13,432 nucleotides of DNA, taken from contig DDMF01000004.1 of assembly GCA_002340515.1 (NCBI GenBank), forward strand, positions 7,074-20,505. The letters are read 5' to 3'. This document shows, piece by piece, positions 13,362 through 13,432 of this stretch (the first letter of the stretch is position 1; each line of letters starts with the position of its first letter). Origin of the DNA: Rhodobacteraceae bacterium UBA2553 (GTDB lineage Bacteria; Pseudomonadota; Alphaproteobacteria; Rhodobacterales; Rhodobacteraceae). The translations under genes and the position numbers were made by a program. The notes under the pieces were generated by a model, which saw only the letters and a list, made by a program, of their open reading frames with translations, ran no database searches and had not been told where the DNA came from.

Positions 13362-13432
13362 TTAACCCTCCCCCATCAATGTTGCGTGGATGTCTTCTGC
13401 GGCATCGCGCCCTTCGGCCACCGCCGTCACGG
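13362..13432 (-). CDS. preT: PreT-like NAD(P)-binding flavoprotein subunit, C-terminal end only
   Basis: Only the last 22 codons and the TAA (13362-13364) are inside the window, so the 5' part is missing. The residues VTAVAEGRDAAEDIHATLMGEG match the closing helix of the glutamate-synthase-small-subunit-like oxidoreductases, where VAEGR.AA is conserved beside the FAD site. Directly before preA (3 nt gap), this is almost certainly the NADH-oxidising partner that feeds electrons to PreA. The call rests on a short segment plus context. Confidence 0.75.
   Translation of the reverse strand, partial: VTAVAEGRDAAEDIHATLMGEG

Noticed and set aside
1..13432. Mobile elements, attachment sites, CRISPR arrays, tRNA or rRNA genes
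   Set aside because: No transposase or integrase, regular repeat-spacer pattern, tRNA-like fold or rRNA-like stretch was seen when reading through the window.

Overview
The window looks like chromosomal DNA of an alphaproteobacterium, most likely a marine Rhodobacteraceae (Roseobacter-type) strain. This is inferred from the moderately high GC content, dense ATGA/TGACGTG gene overlaps, the protein flavour and the pairing of these two catabolic loci. No mobile element, tRNA, rRNA or CRISPR array is seen. Almost every gene lies on the minus strand; the one clear exception is a GntR-type regulator.

Left half (1-4977): a trans-4-hydroxy-L-proline catabolic operon with its divergent regulator. Reading leftwards from the control region at 4133-4317 it holds a DHDPS-family deaminase, a 4-hydroxyproline 2-epimerase, an alpha-ketoglutarate semialdehyde dehydrogenase and a FAD-dependent D-hydroxyproline dehydrogenase that runs off the left edge. 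Together they can convert trans-4-hydroxy-L-proline to cis-4-hydroxy-D-proline, then to pyrroline-4-hydroxy-2-carboxylate, then to alpha-ketoglutarate semialdehyde, and finally to 2-oxoglutarate. All four chemical steps are present. The GntR/FCD regulator is transcribed the other way. The shared intergenic region carries a perfect 12-bp palindrome set between overlapping divergent promoter-like hexamers.

Right half (5042-13432): a reductive pyrimidine degradation operon, also leftward. From the right edge it holds the last 22 residues of a PreT-like subunit, PreA (dihydropyrimidine dehydrogenase), a 280-bp intergenic region with regulatory-looking structure, an M20-family carbamoyl amidohydrolase (likely beta-ureidopropionase), a small unrecognised gene, dihydropyrimidinase, and a four-gene ABC importer (ATPase, two permeases, a periplasmic NMT1/THI5-like binding protein). 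The likely logic is import of a pyrimidine or related ring compound, reduction by PreTA, ring opening by dihydropyrimidinase, and decarbamoylation to beta-alanine or a related amino acid. The two loci converge on a strong bidirectional terminator at 4979-5006.

The most interesting points are the unrecognised 146-residue, AT-richer gene embedded with translational-coupling overlaps inside the pyrimidine operon; a RutR-box-like sequence next to a long inverted repeat upstream of the amidohydrolase; the back-to-back promoter/operator of the hydroxyproline locus; and valine in PreA where mammalian dihydropyrimidine dehydrogenase has its catalytic cysteine. I found no clear evidence of a wholly new kind of system; most of the window is two recognisable catabolic loci.
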